Shown here: positions 1-6,150 of the stretch, one piece after another | Layout: each line of letters opens with the position of its first letter | Position numbering within the stretch: position 1 is the stretch's first letter | NCBI GenBank assembly: GCA_001800015.1 | Contig: MGUO01000115.1 | Span: 1-7,465, forward strand | Direction of reading: 5' to 3' | Source of the DNA: Elusimicrobia bacterium RIFCSPHIGHO2_02_FULL_57_9 | GTDB taxonomy: Bacteria > Elusimicrobiota > Elusimicrobia > UBA1565 > UBA9628 | DNA: 7,465 bases | Notes under the pieces: generated by a model | Seen by the model: only the letters and a program-made list of their open reading frames with translations | What the model was told of the DNA's origin: nothing | The model's database searches: none | Translations under genes and position numbers: made by a program

Positions 1-356
1 TAGGGAATCACCGCGGTAATGCGCCCGGCGGAAGCCCGGCGCAAAGCGTCTATCATGATCAACAACTCCATGGCGTTTTCGTTGACCGGACGACAGGTAG
101 GCTGGATCACATAGCAGTCGCAGCCGCGAACGTTTTCATCAATTTGAACGTTGATTTCCCCGTCGGCGAAGCGGCCGACATGGGCGTTGCCGCATGATAT
201 CCCCAAATAACGGCAGATATCCTCCGCCAAAGGCCGGTTGGCGTTGCCGGAAAAAATCTTAAGATGCTGATAAACCTTGGCCCCGCCCGGGGAGCGCGCT
301 TCTTTTTTTGGCTTGATGGGCATGGCGGCCTGGCGCTGCACCAGCGACTCTTTCAT
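1..356 (-). CDS. prs: Ribose-phosphate pyrophosphokinase, N-terminal part (runs off the left edge)
   Basis: This cytoplasmic enzyme makes PRPP from ribose 5-phosphate and ATP for nucleotide, histidine and tryptophan synthesis. About 118 codons are visible. They contain the family's N-terminal signature in order: KIFSGNANRPLAEDI, a GRFADGEINVQIDENVRG block, YVIQPTCRPVNENAMELL and IDALRRASAGRITAVIP, which normally runs on into the FPYFGYARQDRK segment beyond the edge. The ATG at 356 lies one base after the glmU stop. A second ATG at 322 (MPIKPK) would give an N-terminus closer to the usual length, since family members normally begin shortly before the KIFSGN block. The 11 extra residues are therefore uncertain. 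An AGGTAA sequence inside the end of glmU is the only ribosome-binding candidate for the first start. Identity is certain; the start is not. Confidence 0.95.
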   Translation of the reverse strand, partial: MKESLVQRQAAMPIKPKKEARSPGGAKVYQHLKIFSGNANRPLAEDICRYLGISCGNAHVGRFADGEINVQIDENVRGCDCYVIQPTCRPVNENAMELLIMIDALRRASAGRITAVIP

Positions 357-357
357 T

Positions 358-1752
358 CTATTTTTTATTTACCTGGCGCGCGCGCGCGATGGCTAACGCG
401 TCGTCAGGAACATCCTCGGTGACGGTGGAGCCTGCCGCGATTTGTGCCCCGCGGCCGATCTTGACCGGCGCGATCAAATTAACGTTCGAACCAACGAAAG
501 CCTTGGCCGCGATGATCGTCTTATGTTTGGTTTTGCCGTCGTAATTGCAGGTGATCGTCCCAGCCCCGATATTGACGTCCTCGTGAATCTCGGCGTCGCC
601 GATGTAGCTTAAATGATTGACCTTGGTCCCAAAACCGATGCGGGAAGCCTTGACCTCCGAGAAATTTCCGATCCTGGCGCGGGGGCCTATCACCGATTCG
701 GGCCTGATATGGCTGAAAGGGCCGATCGCCGTTTTCTCAAGAATCCGGCAGTCCGTCAATTGCGAGATACGGACCTCGCAATCATTGCCTATCTGGCTGT
801 TTTCAATATAACAGAACGGGCCGATGGCGCAATTTCTGCCGATCACCGTCTTGCCGCGAAGAATGGTGGAGGGCTGGATCACAGTGTCCTGGCCTATCTC
901 CACGTCGGCGTCGATGTGGGTGGAAGCGGGGTCCATGACGGTCACTCCCGAAAGCATCAGGCGCTCGAGCATCCGGCGGTTTAAGATGCGTTCAGCCGCG
1001 GAAAGCTGCAGACGGCTGTTGACCCCGTAAACCTCCTCGGGATTCTGGCTGACATAAGCGTTGATCTTGCCGCCCTTGTTGCGCACCAGCTCAAGCACAT
1101 CCGTCAAGAAACGCTCTTTCTTGGGGCCCTTGCCGCCGATCTCCTTAAGGGCGGTCTGCAGGGTCTCGACCTCGAAGCAGTAGGCGCCAGAATTGATCTC
1201 GTTGATGGAAAGCTCCTTGGGGCTTGCCAGCGATTCCTCGATGATGCGCAGGACTTCCCCGAGGGGGCTGCGCATCACCCGGCCGTAGCCCTTGGGATTG
1301 CCAAGCTTGGCGGTCAGCAGCGTCACCTGGCCTTTCTGCTCCTCATGGCTCTGCGCCAGGCCGTAGCCGCTTTCGTAGGTCAAAAGAGGGGTGTCTCCGC
1401 AAAATACAACCGCGGTTTTGAATTTCTTTAAAAGCGGAAGCGCTTCAAGAACCGCATTGCCGCTGCCCAGGGCCCTCCTTTGATGGATAAAGGTGATGGG
1501 CCGGGTAATGCCGCAGTCCTTGGCCAACTGTTGAATAGACTGCTTGACGCGGTCGGACTCATGGCCGACGACCACGCCGATAGAAGCCGGCTTGAGCGCG
1601 TTGGCCAGCCTCAGGGTGTAGAAAATCATGGGACGACCGCCCACTGGATGAAGAACCTTCGGGATGGTCGATTCCATCCGGGTGCCCTCGCCCGCGGCCA
1701 ATATCAAAACCGCCAGGGACCTGCCGCCTTTATGATTCATGGATATCGCCAT
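358..1752 (-). CDS. glmU: Bifunctional UDP-N-acetylglucosamine pyrophosphorylase / glucosamine-1-phosphate N-acetyltransferase
   Basis: GlmU acetylates glucosamine 1-phosphate and then couples it to UTP, giving UDP-GlcNAc for peptidoglycan and, where present, lipopolysaccharide. The 464-residue product has the usual family length. The N-terminal uridylyltransferase domain (about residues 12-245) shows LAAGEGTRMES (19-28) with the nucleotide-binding loop, PKVLHPVGGRPM, the metal-binding Asp of FCGDTPLLT (D120), EINSGAYCFE and YGVNSR. The C-terminal left-handed beta-helix (about 270-464) carries hexapeptide repeats, NHLSYIGDAEI with the expected catalytic His (H380, equivalent to E. coli H363) and NIGAGTITCNYDG. 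No key residue is missing. The ATG at 1752 lies 10 bases after the tRNA 3' end; an ATG at 1740 (MNHKGG) is the other start, and neither has a clear Shine-Dalgarno sequence. The gene is followed after one base by prs. Confidence 0.97.
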   Translation of the reverse strand: MAISMNHKGGRSLAVLILAAGEGTRMESTIPKVLHPVGGRPMIFYTLRLANALKPASIGVVVGHESDRVKQSIQQLAKDCGITRPITFIHQRRALGSGNAVLEALPLLKKFKTAVVFCGDTPLLTYESGYGLAQSHEEQKGQVTLLTAKLGNPKGYGRVMRSPLGEVLRIIEESLASPKELSINEINSGAYCFEVETLQTALKEIGGKGPKKERFLTDVLELVRNKGGKINAYVSQNPEEVYGVNSRLQLSAAERILNRRMLERLMLSGVTVMDPASTHIDADVEIGQDTVIQPSTILRGKTVIGRNCAIGPFCYIENSQIGNDCEVRISQLTDCRILEKTAIGPFSHIRPESVIGPRARIGNFSEVKASRIGFGTKVNHLSYIGDAEIHEDVNIGAGTITCNYDGKTKHKTIIAAKAFVGSNVNLIAPVKIGRGAQIAAGSTVTEDVPDDALAIARARQVNKK

Positions 1753-1762
1753 AAGACTTCAT

Positions 1763-1833
1763 TTCCCAGGCCTGGACTCGAACCAGGAATAACGGATTCA
1801 AAGTCCGCTGTGATACCATTTCACCACCTGGGA
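1763..1833 (-). tRNA. tRNA-Gln (anticodon TTG)
   Basis: The minus strand folds into a complete 71-base cloverleaf. It has a 7-bp acceptor stem TCCCAGG/CCTGGGA, a 4-bp D stem GTGA/TCAC with loop AATGGTA, an anticodon stem GCGGA/TCCGT (one G-T pair) with loop CTTTGAA, a 4-base variable loop TATT, and a T stem CCTGG/CCAGG with loop TTCGAGT. The discriminator base is A and CCA is not encoded. The anticodon TTG reads CAA (glutamine). It sits directly upstream of glmU on the same strand, so the tRNA is probably cut from the 5' end of the glmU-prs transcript. Confidence 0.96.
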
Positions 1834-1865
1834 TTAAATTTGAATTCTCGTAGTCCTGGTCTGTC

Positions 1866-1894
1866 ATTCTACCAAATTCCTCGGCCTCATGCAT
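1866..1894 (-). promoter_or_regulatory. Possible sigma70-type promoter for tRNA-Gln-glmU-prs
   Basis: TAGAAT (1871-1866 on the minus strand) matches a -10 box and would start transcription about 25 bases before the mature tRNA, a normal leader length. No good -35 box is present at 17 bp; that position reads ATGCAT, the centre of a palindrome. Only the -10 match and its position support this. Confidence 0.35.
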
Positions 1895-1901
1895 AAGGCC
1901 G
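1882..1901. promoter_or_regulatory. 20-base near-perfect palindrome over the putative -35 region
   Basis: The sequence CGGCCTCATGCATAAGGCCG equals its own reverse complement except at one symmetric C/A pair, which becomes a G-T pair in RNA of the other strand. It is centred on ATGCAT and lies where the -35 element of the tRNA-Gln promoter would be. It could be an operator for a dimeric regulator or simply a chance palindrome; a second copy would be needed to decide. Confidence 0.35.
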
Positions 1902-2219
1902 CTCTCGACAGATTTGTCCACCTGGGTGCCCATTTTAGCCGTGGAAACGGCAATCGATATAAAAAGACCACTCCTCGGCAGCTTTATTCCACTTACGAAA
2001 AACGCCTATCAGGGAACCTCCATTCTATCTTTTTTTGGTTATTTTATCCTAGTATCTGTAATTTCATTTAACAGCTATTTAGGAGTTATCCCTCATGCTT
2101 ATTGGCGAGCAGCGGGGCAATGACTCGTGAGTTTTCATATCCTCCCCGGATTTCAAGAATACTTCCAAATAAAGAAACCTCGGCTTTGCTTAAATAAAAA
2201 ATGCCGCCACCGCTCCCTA

Positions 2220-2294
2220 TGTGTGCCGAACCATTGCGCCCCTGTAAAGTGGGTAGCTTTTAAGCTACCTAATTTACAGGAGCGCTGGAACACA
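2220..2294. repeat. Long imperfect inverted repeat (large DNA/RNA hairpin)
   Basis: The core, 2236-2285, folds almost completely. Arms are GCGC, then a C/A mismatch, CCTGTAAA, a 3x3 internal loop (gtg/taa), GGTAGCTT and a two-base TT turn, followed by AAGCTACC, TTTACAGG and GCGC. Weaker outer pairing (CCA/TGG and TGTGT/ACACA) could extend it to 75 bases. No T-run follows on either strand, so it does not look like an intrinsic terminator. It could be a small palindromic mobile repeat (REP or MITE class), a transposon end or a structured RNA. Confidence 0.7.
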
Positions 2295-2398
2295 GTCTCG
2301 ACAGCGGCCGCTCAATTTTTCGGGGCTTTCAAAAGTCCGGGAACTGGGAGTCAGGTCGCCGCTTAAAAGCTTGTTTTTACTTCTTTTTTACCGAAAAG

Positions 2399-2427
2399 TT
2401 ACCTTCAGTTTAACAAAAATTTAATAT
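2399..2427 (+). promoter_or_regulatory. Possible promoter of the glycosidase-propeller operon
   Basis: TAATAT (2422-2427) is a fair -10 box and stands 17 bp after TTACCT (2399-2404), a poor -35 box. It lies in an AT-rich stretch 34 bases before the first ATG of the operon, where a promoter is expected. The match is weak and AT-rich DNA gives such hits by chance. Confidence 0.3.
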
Positions 2428-2461
2428 CTATCCCGCATCATTGTTGATGAGCGAGGGAGGC

Positions 2462-2521
2462 ATGAGCATATCCAAGACTGTGCTGGCCGCTTTGGCAGGT
2501 TTGGGCTTGGCCGGGGGCTGA
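2462..2521 (+). pseudogene. Signal-peptide-like 19-codon frame, probably the frameshifted 5' end of the glycosidase gene
   Basis: The frame encodes MSISKTVLAALAGLGLAGG and then a TGA. It has a lysine at position 5 followed by an unbroken hydrophobic stretch, the layout of a Sec signal peptide, and GAGGGAGG lies immediately before the ATG. The stop falls one base before the glycosidase frame opens. A change of one base, for example in the G5 run at 2513-2517, would join the two frames through the residues AEVAMNA and give the glycosidase a proper export signal. It may be a real mutation, a sequencing or assembly error, or less likely a leader peptide coupled to the next gene. Confidence 0.5.
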
Positions 2522-2522
2522 G

Positions 2523-3983
2523 GTGGCAATGAACGCATGGACGGCAGCCTATCCGGCCGTTTACGCGCTACTCGGCTCCTGCGACCTGTCGGCTCAAACA
2601 ATCAACACCATCACGCTAAACCCAGCGACCACTTATCAGACCATCACCGGCTGGGAAGCCGCTGCGCAAGCGGGCCAATCGGACCCATTATTCCCTAACT
2701 TTAAAGATACGCTGTTCAACCAGGCGGTCAATGATCTCGGCGTCAACCGGCTGCGCCTGGAGATAAATAGCGGGGCGGAGAATACGCGTGATTTTTGGAC
2801 CGAGTTTCGAAACGGTCAAATCGACAATGCCACCTTGCGCTGCCTGCGTTATTCGACGGTCAATGACAACGCCGACCCCTTCGTCATTAACCCCTCCGGC
2901 TTCCAGTTCGCGCAGCTTGATGACACTGTCGATAATGTGGTCCTGCCGATGATGCAAAAACTCCAGGCGCGCGGGGAGCGGCTCTACGTAAATCTCAATT
3001 ATGTCGCCTTTACCGGCCAAATGACGGGGGCCGGGTGCCCGGCCGGACTTCAATATAACCACGACGATTCACCGGATGAGTATGCGGAATTCGTCCTCGC
3101 AACCTACCAGCATCTGCAGAGCAAATATGGCTGGGGTCCGGATTCTTGGGAGATAATTCTTGAGCCGGACAATACTTCATTTTGGCGCGGGACGCAAATC
3201 GGAAATGCCATCGCGGCTGCGGGGAGCCGATTGCAGGCAAATGCTTTTTCCAGCCCTCGTTTTGTTGCGCCGTCGGTCACCAACATGGCCAACGCCAGCC
3301 CGTATTTTGACGCAATGATCGCCGTCTCCGGCGTTCAGCAGTATCTTTCCGAGATTTCTTATCATCGATACGGCGGTGTTTCGACGGGCAATCTCCAATC
3401 CATCGCATCGCGGGCGGTGCAGTATGGCCTAAACACCGGCATGCTTGAACACATAGCCGCGAATTATCTGGAACTCCATGATGATTTGAAAATAGGAAGA
3501 AATTCGGCCTGGCAGCAATTCGCGCTGGCTTTCCCGACAAGCGATAACGGCGCCCAATACTATTGGATTGACGCCGGCGGCGGGGTGAATATCGGAGGCA
3601 GAACTAAATTCCTGCGGCAATACTTCAAATATATCAGGAAGGGCGCGGTCCGCATCGATGCCGTATCGAATAATTCCGGCTTTGATCCGTTGGCTTTCAT
3701 AAACACAGACGGGAAATATGTTGTTGTTGTTAAAACCTCCGCGGGAGGCTCTTTCTCGATTCAAGGCCTGCCCGCCGGAACATACGGCATTAAATATACC
3801 GCCGGAGGAGCCGACAGCCCGGCTTACTATGACGTAGATTCAACGGATCGGACGATAACCGCCGGGCAGGCGGTTGCCGCAAGCATTCCTATTGCGGGAG
3901 CCATTACTATTTATGCGAAGTCATTCGGTCCAGCACCGGACGCAATCCCGCCGGCCAAGCCCAGGGGGTTAAGAATTCAGTAG
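2523..3983 (+). CDS. Secreted GH30-like (clan GH-A) glycoside hydrolase with shared C-terminal tail
   Basis: This is probably an extracellular retaining glycosidase. Residues about 25-355 read as a (beta/alpha)8 barrel: ITGWEAAAQ near strand 1, GVNRLRLEIN, RLYVNLNYV, then WEIILEPDN with the likely acid/base E214, EISYHRYGG, and TGMLEHIAAN with the likely nucleophile E309. Residues about 363-467 (FLRQYFKYIRKGAVRI, AFINTDGKYVVVV, GLPAGTYGIKYTAGG) match the beta-sandwich that follows GH30 barrels. Asn normally precedes the acid/base Glu in this clan, but Leu does here, so it may be a distinct subfamily; the substrate cannot be read. The end IPPAKPRGLRIQ is shared with neighbours. The GTG at 2523 or the ATG at 2529 (GAGG five bases upstream) can start this frame, but neither gives a normal signal peptide; the export signal seems to lie in the frame before it. 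TAG is followed at once by TGA. Confidence 0.75.
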   Translation: MAMNAWTAAYPAVYALLGSCDLSAQTINTITLNPATTYQTITGWEAAAQAGQSDPLFPNFKDTLFNQAVNDLGVNRLRLEINSGAENTRDFWTEFRNGQIDNATLRCLRYSTVNDNADPFVINPSGFQFAQLDDTVDNVVLPMMQKLQARGERLYVNLNYVAFTGQMTGAGCPAGLQYNHDDSPDEYAEFVLATYQHLQSKYGWGPDSWEIILEPDNTSFWRGTQIGNAIAAAGSRLQANAFSSPRFVAPSVTNMANASPYFDAMIAVSGVQQYLSEISYHRYGGVSTGNLQSIASRAVQYGLNTGMLEHIAANYLELHDDLKIGRNSAWQQFALAFPTSDNGAQYYWIDAGGGVNIGGRTKFLRQYFKYIRKGAVRIDAVSNNSGFDPLAFINTDGKYVVVVKTSAGGSFSIQGLPAGTYGIKYTAGGADSPAYYDVDSTDRTITAGQAVAASIPIAGAITIYAKSFGPAPDAIPPAKPRGLRIQ

Positions 3984-3993
3984 TGAGGAGAAC

Positions 3994-5292
3994 ATGAGAA
4001 ACTTGAGCCAAATGAGCCGTGTGCTTATGCTGGCCGGCCTGTGGCTTGGGGCCTATGCGTTGCCCTGCCGGGCCGCTTCGTTTTCCGCGGCGACGAGTCT
4101 GAGCGACTCGAATGTCTACCCGCTTCCGGCGCGTCCTGCGCTGCCCGGCGTGGGAAAGTGGTTTAGCGATCCCACGTTCGGAACGCGGATCATGCAGCTT
4201 ACGGACCAAACGGACGACGACACGCAGACGGCATACTCGTATTGGCCCTCCATGAACAGCGACAGCACGAGATTTTGGCTTACAATCGACAAGGTCCCGC
4301 CCGCGCCGATGAACAGCATCTTGTTCGATTTCGACCCGGCGGCGGAAACAATGGCCCGCGTCGGAAACCTCTATACCGCGTTCGCGTTCAACCCGGCCAC
4401 GGCGATATGGAGCTGGACCGAGCCCAACGTGATCTACGGCGTCGCCGGCGACACAACTCTCCGGAAGATGGAGATCACCGGGCCGGCCACGCGAATTTAT
4501 ACGACGCTCAAGAACATGGGCGTGGGCCTGTGGCAAATGACCATGAGCCAGGACAACCGCTTTTTCTGCTGGTCCCAGCTTCCCTTGGGCACCAGCGTCA
4601 AGGTCTGGGATCGGACCCTGGACATCGTTTATACGAGGGATGTCAGTTCCCTGCCCTTCGATGAAGCCTATATCGACCTGTCGGGCACCTACGTGGTGAT
4701 CACCGCCGGCGCGAACTCTAAACTGTGGGAATTCGCGGCCGGACCAACCCTCAAAGATTTCAACTCCAATACGTCCCACGGCTCCGTCGGTTATAAGAAG
4801 CATTTCGCCAATTCCGCCAACCCGAATCCCGCGCTTAGCCGATGGTCCACGTGGGATTTGACGACCCCTGCGCTCGCGGGTGTGGATAATATGGCGAACA
4901 CGATCTATTCGGGCATCGACAAACACACCTCCTGGCTTACGCCCGGCGATATGACCTGGGCCTACGTGGGCACCTTCAAGAGCACCCTGCCGTGGACGCG
5001 GTATCAAAACGAGATCATCAAGGTGCGAACAGATGGGAGCGGGCAGTGGCGGAGGCTCGCTCATACTAGATCGGACAGCACATTTTCTTATCGGAACACG
5101 CCCAAGGGCAACATCAGCAGGGATCATCGCTGGTTCATATATACCTCCGATTGGGACACGACGCTGAAGGCCGGCCAGCCTTTTCACTATGGATTCATGC
5201 TGAAGGTCCCGACAGAGGCGGAGTTCGCAGCGGGGAATTATGGTTCGGACAGCATTGCGCCAGCTGCGCCAAGGAGTCTTCGCCTGCCGTAA
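3994..5292 (+). CDS. Secreted beta-propeller protein, distantly oligogalacturonate-lyase/TolB-like, with shared C-terminal tail
   Basis: The 432-residue product begins with a clear Sec signal peptide (basic start, hydrophobic LMLAGLWLGAYAL, likely cleavage after CRA at about residue 27). The mature part is rich in beta-strand and aromatic residues, with propeller-blade-like segments: DPTFGTRIMQLTD (59-71), YWPSMNSDSTRFWL, TEPNVIYGVAGDTTLRKME, WQMTMSQDNRFFCW, SWLTPGDMTWAYVG (313-326), EIIKVRTDGSGQWRRLAHTR and GNISRDHRWFIYTSDW (372-387). The DP-x-G-x-x-I-x-x-LTD opening and a late LAHxRS...SRD block recall PL22-type and TolB-like propellers, but I cannot assign lyase activity. It ends in IAPAAPRSLRLP. 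GAGGAG ends three bases before the ATG, and the gap to the glycosidase stop is 10 bases, so the two genes form an operon and probably act on the same extracellular glycan. Confidence 0.7.
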   Translation: MRNLSQMSRVLMLAGLWLGAYALPCRAASFSAATSLSDSNVYPLPARPALPGVGKWFSDPTFGTRIMQLTDQTDDDTQTAYSYWPSMNSDSTRFWLTIDKVPPAPMNSILFDFDPAAETMARVGNLYTAFAFNPATAIWSWTEPNVIYGVAGDTTLRKMEITGPATRIYTTLKNMGVGLWQMTMSQDNRFFCWSQLPLGTSVKVWDRTLDIVYTRDVSSLPFDEAYIDLSGTYVVITAGANSKLWEFAAGPTLKDFNSNTSHGSVGYKKHFANSANPNPALSRWSTWDLTTPALAGVDNMANTIYSGIDKHTSWLTPGDMTWAYVGTFKSTLPWTRYQNEIIKVRTDGSGQWRRLAHTRSDSTFSYRNTPKGNISRDHRWFIYTSDWDTTLKAGQPFHYGFMLKVPTEAEFAAGNYGSDSIAPAAPRSLRLP

Positions 5293-5299
5293 TAGATAT

Positions 5300-5309
5300 G
5301 GGGGGGGGG
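5300..5309 (+). repeat. G10 homopolymer tract
   Basis: Ten consecutive G residues follow the TAA TAG stops of the propeller gene, right after ATAT. An ATG at 5298 runs through the tract. Losing one G would put this ATG in frame with the propeller fragment that follows (ATG, then glycines, then ETDIYYDF). Tracts like this slip in replication and are also a common sequencing error. Confidence 0.85.
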
Positions 5310-5310
5310 C

Positions 5311-5457
5311 GAGACTGACATCTATTATGACTTCAATGGCATGAACCTCATGCAGTACTCCATTGCCTCGGGAACCTCCACCGTATTAAAAGCGTTCGGC
5401 GGCTCTCTGGGTAGCCTCGGAGGTTCCGTGGACTGGGCAGGGCGGGCATTGAGTTGA
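5311..5457 (+). pseudogene. Internal fragment of a second beta-propeller protein
   Basis: The frame reads ETDIYYDFNGMNLMQYS, IASGTSTVLKAFGG and SLGSLGGSVDW. It aligns by eye with one blade of the intact propeller upstream (TEPNVIYGVAGDTTLRKME, ITGPATRIYTTL), so it is a remnant of a paralogue. It has no signal peptide or start region. The family-like part stops at VDW (5436), after which the frame runs through unrelated DNA to a TGA at 5455. The DNA from about 5437 on makes sense on the other strand as a HepT relic, so 5436/5437 is a recombination joint. Confidence 0.6.
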
Positions 5458-5560
5458 TCGTCCCGCACCGAAGGAAGCGAAGGAAACCGGAGGCATAACG
5501 CTGGATGTTGCCGACCGCTTCCAGGATGTCTTCGAGGTAGACTTTATAATCCCTGGGCAT
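5438..5560 (-). pseudogene. HepT-like (DUF86) toxin, N-terminal relic
   Basis: The minus-strand frame starts MPRDYKVYLEDILEA, then VGNIQRYASGF, which is the characteristic first helix region of HepT/DUF86 proteins (M-x-R-D-x-x-x-Y-L-x-D-I-L). Intact members are about 110-140 residues and carry a downstream Rx4-6H RNase motif. Here similarity ends after about 26 residues. A neighbouring frame (SFASFGAGRSTQ) may continue the family for a few residues after a frameshift, then the DNA runs into the propeller fragment. The ATG overlaps the end of the nucleotidyltransferase relic by 17 bases, the usual arrangement of this pair. The catalytic half is missing, so it cannot be active. Confidence 0.65.
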
Positions 5561-5693
5561 AGATGGATTCGCCCAGGATCATTGGGCGAAGCCTGGGTTT
5601 GATCGCATTTTCCAGTACTAAGTCCACTTCACGATGAAAAAGATGCTCCAAAAAATATTTTAATTCCATATAGTTAAGATATCTTCGTCTACC
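5544..5693 (-). pseudogene. MNT-type nucleotidyltransferase antitoxin, C-terminal relic
   Basis: About 49 residues remain, ending at a TAA inside the start of the HepT relic. The readable motifs are ELKYFLEHLFHREVDLVLEN and IKPRLRPMILGESIYA. They match the C-terminal part of small MNT-domain nucleotidyltransferases, in which a leucine-rich helix is followed by VDLV, a lysine-proline step and a final IYA/IYV. The catalytic part (GSRARG and the paired Asp residues) is absent; upstream the DNA becomes the start of a beta-helix gene. In intact pairs this protein modifies and silences HepT. Here both partners are broken, so only the ancestral presence of the module is supported. Confidence 0.6.
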
Positions 5694-5695
5694 AT

Positions 5696-5842
5696 TTGGA
5701 GTGTCCTGCGCCGGAACAAGATGCCGCCGCTTTACATCTTTGCCTCCACGCCGGCGGTGTTCTGGGCAATGTAAATTTCCTTGGCGGAGGAGATCCTTGC
5801 GAAGAAAAGCATGGACAGCGTCGCCGTTACCAGGCTTGCCAT
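5696..5842 (-). pseudogene. 5' end of a third beta-helix paralogue (signal peptide and first residues only)
   Basis: From the ATG at 5842 the minus strand encodes MASLVTATLSMLFFARISSA, a hydrophobic export signal ending in an SSA cleavage site, and then KEIYIAQNTAGVEAKM and TAA (5734-5732). The KEIYIAQNTAG opening fits the start of secreted right-handed beta-helix proteins such as the intact gene nearby. A different frame just downstream reads AAASCSGAGHSKW, which looks like a continuation after a frameshift, and then the sequence switches to the nucleotidyltransferase relic. The ATG follows the stop of the preceding relic by two bases (TGA AT ATG), so the paralogues once stood in tandem. A 36-residue secreted peptide could still be made, but this looks like decay. 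Confidence 0.55.
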
Positions 5843-5844
5843 AT

Positions 5845-6150
5845 TCACGGGGGCTTCAGCCCCCTGGGCTTGGCCGGCGGGGTGGTATCCGAGGTGCCGC
5901 TAACAAACTCGAAGGCGCCTCGATCCCAGGTTCCGTCTGATCCTCGAGTACGAGCATCCATGTCCGTATCTGGGAGCGGGAAAGGCGAGGCCGACATTCA
6001 CTTGATTTGGGCCTGTTCCTCCGTTCTGCAACAGATGGTAATTCCCCGTATCACCAATCGCGCAGTTCGATAAGGGGCAAGGTCCTCCGGCGACCGTCCG
6101 GCGGTTGGGTTCGTCCGGCGGGGTGCTCGTAGGATTCCAGAACGTGTTGT
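5845..6150 (-). pseudogene. 3' fragment of a second beta-helix paralogue, frameshifted
   Basis: This stretch is a diverged copy of the last ~310 bases of the intact beta-helix gene. The relic reads HNTFWNP, PCPLSNCAIGDTGNYHLLQ and GTGPNQVNVGLAFPAP where the intact protein has YNTFWNP, PCPLQNCAIDNTGNYHLLQ and GTGTNQVNAGLALSS. One base is missing near 5970; after it the next frame continues correctly with DTDMDARTRGSDGTWDRG, AFEFVSGTSD and the tail TPPAKPRGLKPP, then TGA. Similarity begins abruptly at 6150, with 26 bases separating it from the intact gene's stop, so its front is deleted. The last codons form a 6-bp G/C hairpin with a four-base loop (5849-5864). Confidence 0.75.

Larger units (their letters stand above)
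1834..2461. other. Spacer between divergent transcription units, no convincing gene
   Basis: The stretch is richer in A and T than the genes on either side. Its 5' end should hold the promoter of the minus-strand tRNA/glmU unit and its 3' end the promoter of the plus-strand glycosidase operon. Reading frames here are short, lack good starts and show no recognisable family. The main structures are the palindrome near 1890 and the large hairpin near 2260. A small stem (CATCA, loop TTGT, TGATG, 2436-2449) stands just before the ribosome-binding region of the signal-peptide frame. T-runs near 2030 and 2385 are not preceded by a strong stem, so no terminator is called. Confidence 0.6.

Noticed and set aside
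376..388. Alternating GC run near the end of glmU
   Set aside because: It simply encodes the Ala-Arg-Ala-Arg residues of the GlmU C-terminus; no separate role is supported.
1730..1933. Minus-strand frame running through the tRNA into the start of glmU
   Set aside because: It covers the whole tRNA-Gln gene, whose cloverleaf is complete, so it is not a protein gene.
1914..2123. Plus-strand frame with a hydrophobic stretch (SILSFFGYFILVSVISF)
   Set aside because: It starts only at TTG without a ribosome-binding sequence, the frame is open upstream through the palindrome, and AT-rich DNA gives such hydrophobic translations by chance.
2095..2130. Eleven-codon frame (MLIGEQRGNDS) with AGGAG nine bases upstream
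   Set aside because: Too short to support, no link to a following gene, and a match of this kind is expected by chance.
2220..2294. Hairpin read as an integron attC site or an intrinsic terminator
   Set aside because: It lacks the attC core pair (RYYYAAC and GTTRRRY in the right places) and no T-run follows on either strand.
1763..2300. tRNA-Gln as the attachment site of an integrated island
   Set aside because: Integrases usually use the 3' end of a tRNA gene, which here faces glmU. The accessory genes lie on the 5' side, and no integrase or repeat of the tRNA end is seen.
3907..5187. Long open frame (426 codons) on the minus strand under the propeller gene
   Set aside because: Its product is Arg/Gly/Pro-rich with no recognisable family, and it lies opposite a gene with a signal peptide, ribosome-binding sequence and operon position. 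It is a mirror effect of GC-rich codons.
5696..6073. Plus-strand open frames opposite the beta-helix relics
   Set aside because: The minus strand shows clear similarity to the intact beta-helix gene, while the plus-strand products match nothing recognisable.
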